Source: Liolophura sinensis
Lineage: Eukaryota > Mollusca > Polyplacophora > Chitonida > Chitonidae
Direction of reading: 5' to 3'
Length of the DNA stretch: 64,000 nt
Assembly: GCF_032854445.1 (NCBI RefSeq)
Contig: NC_088301.1
Coordinates: 12,024,281 to 12,088,280, forward strand
The translations under genes were made by a program, and so were the position numbers. How positions within the stretch are numbered: the stretch's first letter is position 1; each line of letters starts with the position of its first letter. Positions 58,742 through 64,000 of the stretch are shown here, piece after piece. The notes beneath the pieces were generated by a model, which saw only the letters and a list, made by a program, of their open reading frames with translations, did no database searches and was not told where the DNA came from.

Positions 58742-61700
58742 TCAGGTGCCATTCATTTGTGTATCCATTTCTTCTTCGTCTTCTACCTCCTGCCCATTTT
58801 CCCTGGAGCCTGAAAATATACAGTGCACTGTCACATTAGCATTAATAATACATCAAGTGACAAGAGACAGTCCAAGCCTGCTGACACAAAAGCTAATCAG
58901 GTTAAACTGGAGCAAAACTTTCCTACAAAATATCAGACATATAGCAGAGCAAGCTCTCAAAGACCACAGCATCTAACAGCCTTATCCTCCATGCCACAAA
59001 AATTAGGCTAAAATCTAATTATGAATACAGTATTATCTGAACCACATTTAGGAACATTTATTTATTTGATTGGTGTTTTACACCGTATCAAGAATATTTC
59101 ACTTACATGACAGCAGCCAGGATTATGGAGGGAGGAAACCGAGCAGAGCCCAAGGAAACTTTATAACCACCTGCAGATTGCCGGCAGACCGTCCAACCTA
59201 GGGCTGCAGAGGGGCTTAGCATGAACTTACAGCCACCACACTGGTGAAAGGCTTCAGGGTCATTGAGTAGAACAGAGCTATTCACTTCAGGTGGGTCACT
59301 TTTATGAACACTCTTTCTATCCTTAGGCAGTTTTAAGCATTATAAAAGTTAAACCAAAGGCTATTTCTATACACATAGCAACAATAATGCATTTGTATTG
59401 AAGTGTAGTCTATGAGAGGTTGCTACGAAACTATAAAAGTTAATTTCGTTGCATTTGTGTCAGCAAGCTAATTAAGATGTACAGAAATTCCATAATCTTC
59501 CAATTGCTTTCGAGAAAAAAGCAAGTGGAGACTCCCAACAGTCACAATGATGGCACACCTGAAAATTAAGAAAGATTACAGGTTAGTCCGATACAGGTGA
59601 TCTTCAAGATTACTAACCGTAATCCATTTACACGTTTCATTTACTGGTAATTAACAGTTTTAAAGTTTCCATTGTACAATTTATAGGTATTTCAAGTTAG
59701 TACCTACATTCTTTACAGCTTGCATTTCACTAATTCTTGAACTTCAATAATTCTTAAACTCAATACTTCTTGACCTGGCAGCTAATGGGAACATCATAAA
59801 CCTGGCTTTCATTCAGAGAAATAAATACAGTTTTATCTGCATAGCAGACGGTTAGTACTTTGCCAAAAAACGAACAGTAACACAACTATTATACTTGGAT
59901 TAAACAAAGCTGATGGCAATAGTAATGGCACCCTGATGGCAATAGTAATGGCACCTTGATGGCAATAGCAATGGTACCTTGATGGCAATAGTAATGGCAC
60001 CTTGATGGCAATAGTAATGGCACCTTGATGTCAATAGTAATGGCACCTTGATGGCAATAGTAATGGTACCTTGATGGCAATAGTAATGGTACCAGTAATG
60101 GCACCATGATGGCAATAGTAATGGTACCTTGACAGCAATAGTAATGGTACCTTGATGGCAACAGTAATGGTACCTTGATGTCAATAGTCATGGTACCTTG
60201 ATGTCAATAGTAATGGTACCTTGATGGCAACAGTAATGGTACCTTGATGTCAATAGTCATGGCACCTTGATGTCAATAGTAATGGCACCTTGATGTCAAT
60301 AGTAACGGTACCTTGATGTCAATAGTATTGGCACCTTGACGGCAATAGTCATGGTACCTTGATGGCAATTTGATAACACTTTCTGAATACTGAATAAGCC
60401 AAGTAGTCTTTTCAATTTATTCATTAATTTGATTGGTGTTTTCCTCTGTATTCAAGAATATTTCACTTATATAACGGCAGCCTTAAGGGGGAACAAACTA
60501 GGCAGAGCCAGGCTGTTGGTATGCCTTCCCACATTCAACCGGAGAGGAAGTCTGCATGAGCTGGCCTTCATCTCGCAGCTATTGCATTGGTGGGAGCTTT
60601 CCGGGCCATTGTGCTGCGCCAGCATGCTAACCACTAGGCCACACAGGTCCCTCGGTAGCCTCTTCGGGTCATACATGGGATAAACCAACACACGCTCATT
60701 TGTACCTATGCTACAACATTACATACTTTTGTCGCAGCCAAGGACAAGCGCATTACTTGTTTTTATACGTGTTTCTTTTTAAGTCTCCGGTATAATATAT
60801 GACATCTGCTGATCTGTGTGTGACCATCAAGTTTTACAATCCTTAACACTGGCCTTGTGGGTTTATTTTGTTTTAAAAGTGCTGTTTTGTTCACTGAGGC
60901 AGAATCACCTAACACGTTTATACTGCTGTGAAATGCCATCTATTCACATATGCATACCTTTGGACCTCTTTGCATCTCTCCCAGGCACTTGTCCTGCTCG
61001 TAGCAACTGGTTTAACCGTTCCACTTCTTCAAGTGTCTTTGCATTGGAAATAGCAGCCTACAAAACGAAACAAGATATAGTATATGTATAAATTTATTCA
61101 CTCAGATCTCAAAGCAGGGCTGCTTAAGTCCACGCCTGTAGGAGGCACATGAATGCCAAACTTCAGCTCAATACATAAAGTACTGAAATAGTGAATTTGG
61201 TAATTTATGCTAATTAATATGCACACAGAGCATCAGTGATCAAACATCCTCCTTGTGGCACTGTGCTTGATATGCATGTAAAATTTCAGGTCAATACATG
61301 CTGCATTTTTTTAGATACCACCTGAACATTTTGTTCAACTTTTATTCTAATACACAATACACTAGGTCAGGAATTTGGTAATTTAGGGTAACTCATATGC
61401 ACATACTATATCAATGAGGGAATAGCCCCCTTGTGTTAGTGTGCTCTACATGAGCACATACCCTGACCTCACTACATGTAGTACTTTTTGACATACCACC
61501 CCCTTAACATTGCTTTCCCTGTTATTGGACGCCACTGCTGAAGCTCAAGGTATGAAATAAGCTATCTGCTATTAAAAATGGAATGTGCTATCATTTGGGA
61601 CATCCATCATCAATACAGTTTTATAATAACAGGACCCTGTGCACAACAACGAATTTGCTTGACGGAAAAACCAAAACTGTCAACTGTCAGCCTACTACTC

Positions 61701-63743
61701 AATGACATAGCAGTAGCTGTTGCCACACTACACCAAATGTAAAACACTCACAAACTCATTTCACTGATGACGATATTTACTGCTACATCAAGGACCATCA
61801 CAATAATCACAAGTAAGTAATTTTGCGGTTTTTCCTACCTTGATAGCTTCAATGTCCTCTTTGGATGGTCCCGCTGAACGCTTCTCAGGCAATTTTTCTC
61901 CCGGTGTGAACGTTTTCGATTTCTTGACAATATCTTTTGCCAGCTGCTGGCCTTTCTTTCCTTTGAACAATTTCGCAGAAGCTTCTCTTTCCTATATTCA
62001 TGAAAAATACAAATTTGTAATGTGATTGGTGTTTTCTGACATACTCAAAGAGAATTTCACTTATATGACTTCGGCCAGCATGATGATGTAAGGAAACCAG
62101 ACAGAGCCCCGGGGAAACGGCCCGAGAAGAAGCCAGCATGACAGCTGGACCTGGCTTCTGGGGTAATGCATTGTGCTCTCAAGCTAACCCCCATGGCCAC
62201 GGAGGCTCCCGAATTACAAATCACCCAATTAACCAAAGTATCTCATCATTTAACCAAGAAACTTTTAAACTATTTTACATACTGCTTTGACTTCATTAAC
62301 TTTAAGGTACGTCAAAAAATACTACTACAATGTTTTGTCTTGTTACTTGTGTGACTGGGACATAATGCCTAATCACCAACTCCTTTTGTCAAAACTAGGG
62401 AACATAAATAGGCCTTGGTCCCCTTCTCAATAATGGGAAGTTCATAAAACTCTCACAGTGTCACAGTTAACAAAGCTGCCTGAAGCATGTAATCTTTTCT
62501 TCTTGCATGTATTACATCGTAGTTTTCAGTATATGTGTACTCTTAGATAGACATGCACTTAGGCAGAACTGGTACACCAGCACTGCTACATCACAAAACA
62601 AAACAATCCCTCAGTCGTTCACTTAAAAAGATTTGAAGGACATTAATCTGATAGCATATTATCAACTTAAACTCATGTGCTCATTGCTGGTATCAGGACA
62701 ATGGATGATGGAAGAGCCCAAGAAAGGGATGGCAGCTGATCAGGAAATTCACTTGCCTGCTGATCTCAACCTAAAGCCACTCTAGTGTGCACTTAATAAA
62801 AATGTACTCCCGAATGTCATGCAGAAATAAATAAAATGTAGATCCATAGTCATGATCATACTGGTAGAGGTGCAAGTCACACAATGCTCTATGTGGAAAT
62901 GACAGACAACCGAACAGAACATCGGATCACACCTGTGGTGGCAAAATACTCCCAATACCTCCTCAGCAGATCATGCGGCCAATTCAACAAAGCCATTACC
63001 GACTTCAGTGAAAATATAAAGCTTCTTGACAATGCTTAATTTTTGGTACCGAAAATTGAAATTTGGACACATTTGTCATAAGATAACATTTATGAGCTGG
63101 GAAAAAATTTAATTTCTCAAGCCGAAAAGTAAGTTGTAACATGGTATCTGGAACTTTGACTGAAGAGAAACGGCTTTCTGGAACCAGTCACCAATACACA
63201 GGTAAGTTAAGAAAGTCACTTGTCAAATGACCATTCAAATGGCTGTACATTCAAATGGCTGTAAATAAAAGTGCTGACCGTAAAGACTTATGGTGACATT
63301 CAACATTGTTAACGGTTTTTATAACTGGAAATGAATTTTCTGGGGCGGAGGATTAACATGTTACCAATAGAAAGTTAGAGACTGTTGATCAGTATATCAT
63401 GCAGAAAGCCAATTTCACACGGACTGACAGAATGATAGAGTTGACACAAGGCGATAAGAATGCAGAACAATTTCAAAGTTCCATACCAGTGTACCCAGAC
63501 TGAAAAGTTATATCAGAACAATTCACCATGCGCACGTCATGTACACGTCAAAAAAAATAAATAAATAAAAACAGCTAACGTCAGTGCATGTCCCGAATTC
63601 TGAAATACAGGAGATAATATAGCGTAAAAAAACAGCTCACCTTGAGTTTTATTCTCTGAAAGTCCAGCACTCTGAGATGGGGTAATTTGTAAATTACATA
63701 CAACCTGTAGTGTTTCTTTGTTGTGATAGGATTGCGTAATAAA
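58742..63743 (-). CDS. SNRPA1: U2 small nuclear ribonucleoprotein A' (U2A'), 5'-partial
   Basis: Exons in transcript order: 63743-63641, 61991-61839, 61057-60958, 58809-58742. All introns are GT-AG and phases join (424 bases, 140 aa visible). Earlier exons, with most of the leucine-rich repeats, lie beyond the right edge. The visible part opens in the LRR cap (LLRNPITTKKHYRLYVIYKL, then LRVLDFQRIKLK). It continues through LFKGKKGQQLAKDI and KKSKTFTPGEKLPEK, then AAISNAKTLEEVERLNQLL and AGQVPGRDAKRSK. It ends in an acidic tail, EVEDEEEMDTQMNGT. This matches the end of U2A' along its length. U2A' pairs with U2B'' on stem-loop IV of U2 snRNA in the spliceosome. It lies tail-to-head with TRMT1L, 1.6 kb apart. 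Confidence 0.94.
59045..59290 (-). repeat. SINE-A in the last SNRPA1 intron
   Basis: TTTATTTATTTGATTGGTGT, the body GAATATTTCACTTACATGAC, and a diverged head are all present. Confidence 0.8.
59915..60367. repeat. 23-bp minisatellite, about 20 copies, in the last SNRPA1 intron
   Basis: Unit TGATGGCAATAGTAATGGCA plus CCT, with variants GGTACC for GGCACC and GTCAAT for GGCAAT. These variants are interspersed, suggesting unit exchange. Minus ORFs with HYYCHQ repeats are artefacts. Confidence 0.93.
60416..60660 (-). repeat. SINE-A, full length, in the last SNRPA1 intron
   Basis: Tail ATTAATTTGATTGGTGTTTT through body ACCGGAGAGGAAGTCTGCAT to head GCTAACCACTAGGCCACA. Confidence 0.8.
62022..62212 (-). 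repeat. SINE-A, shortened copy, in a SNRPA1 intron
   Basis: GTGATTGGTGTTTTCTGACA, ATTTCACTTATATGAC, and a head ending CTAACCCCCATGGCCACGGA. Confidence 0.75.
62213..63640. other. SNRPA1 intron sequence, nothing recognised
   Basis: No repeat family or exon seen beyond the listed SINE. At the extreme right edge (63983-64000) TTGATTTATTTATTTG may be the tail of another SINE-A. Confidence 0.4.
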
Positions 63744-64000
63744 CTGAAAAAACACAAAACACAAAGAGCAATAAGACGCTTTCATGAGACTGACTGAGCG
63801 TCAGAATAATGTAAAGTGGTATTAACAAAATGCCCAGAATAACCAATCTCTCTTTCCCAGGTGTCTAAACTTTTGGACTTAGAGGGATACAGAATGACTG
63901 CTGATTCGCTGACAGCAGAAATAGCGATTCCTGGGTAAAAAACCCTGCAGGGTTAGATGGATTGTGACAAGCACAATTGTTTGATTGATTTATTTATTTG

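Noticed and set aside
59889-60191. Minus ORFs with HYYCHQ repeats
   Set aside because: Translation of the 23-bp minisatellite in the SNRPA1 intron.

Overview
The window is eukaryotic. The genes are split by GT-AG introns, most of the DNA is non-coding, and SINE copies, minisatellites and (TAAA)/(ATTC) tails are everywhere. The tRNA-headed SINEs ending in CGTAAAACACCAATCAAATAAAT, and a second family ending in (ATTC)n, are of a type I associate with molluscs. A bivalve or other mollusc is my inference, not a proven identification.

Left third (1-29.6 kb, + strand): a cluster of four IRG-family (immunity-related GTPase, 'interferon-inducible GTPase') genes, arranged as two copies of one module. 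Each module has a large two-domain IRG followed about 3.4-3.5 kb downstream by a small G-domain-only GTPase. Module 1 is <1-1256 plus 4752-5444. Module 2 is 22122-25530 plus 28938-29606. The large proteins join a degenerate N-terminal G domain to an intact IRG G domain and helical domain. The small proteins keep the P-loop, have an altered G4 motif, and end in a CaaX prenylation box. One also has a good N-myristoylation start. The pairing suggests a membrane-anchored small GTPase working with a pseudo-GTPase/GTPase partner. That role is inference.

Between the modules lies a 7.4-kb imperfect inverted repeat (about 7.88-15.29 kb), a foldback-like element with its own nested insertions. It is followed by a 45-bp minisatellite and SINE-rich DNA that holds one isolated exon-like segment (17815-17967).

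Middle (29.6-46.6 kb): no gene I can support. It holds a 5'-truncated LINE with a 15-bp target-site duplication, many SINEs, and two large 24-bp minisatellite arrays that appear to share one ancestor.

Right third (46.67-64 kb, - strand): two conserved housekeeping genes in tandem. One is a complete eight-exon TRMT1L-type tRNA guanine-N2 methyltransferase gene (46670-57163, 556 aa, every exon phase checked). The other is the 3' part of SNRPA1, encoding U2 snRNP A' (58742 to beyond 63743). In TRMT1L intron 3, directly against the exon-3 splice donor, sits a 44-bp minisatellite whose unit is a copy of the exon end plus the donor. In both genes a canonical AATAAA overlaps or touches the stop codon.
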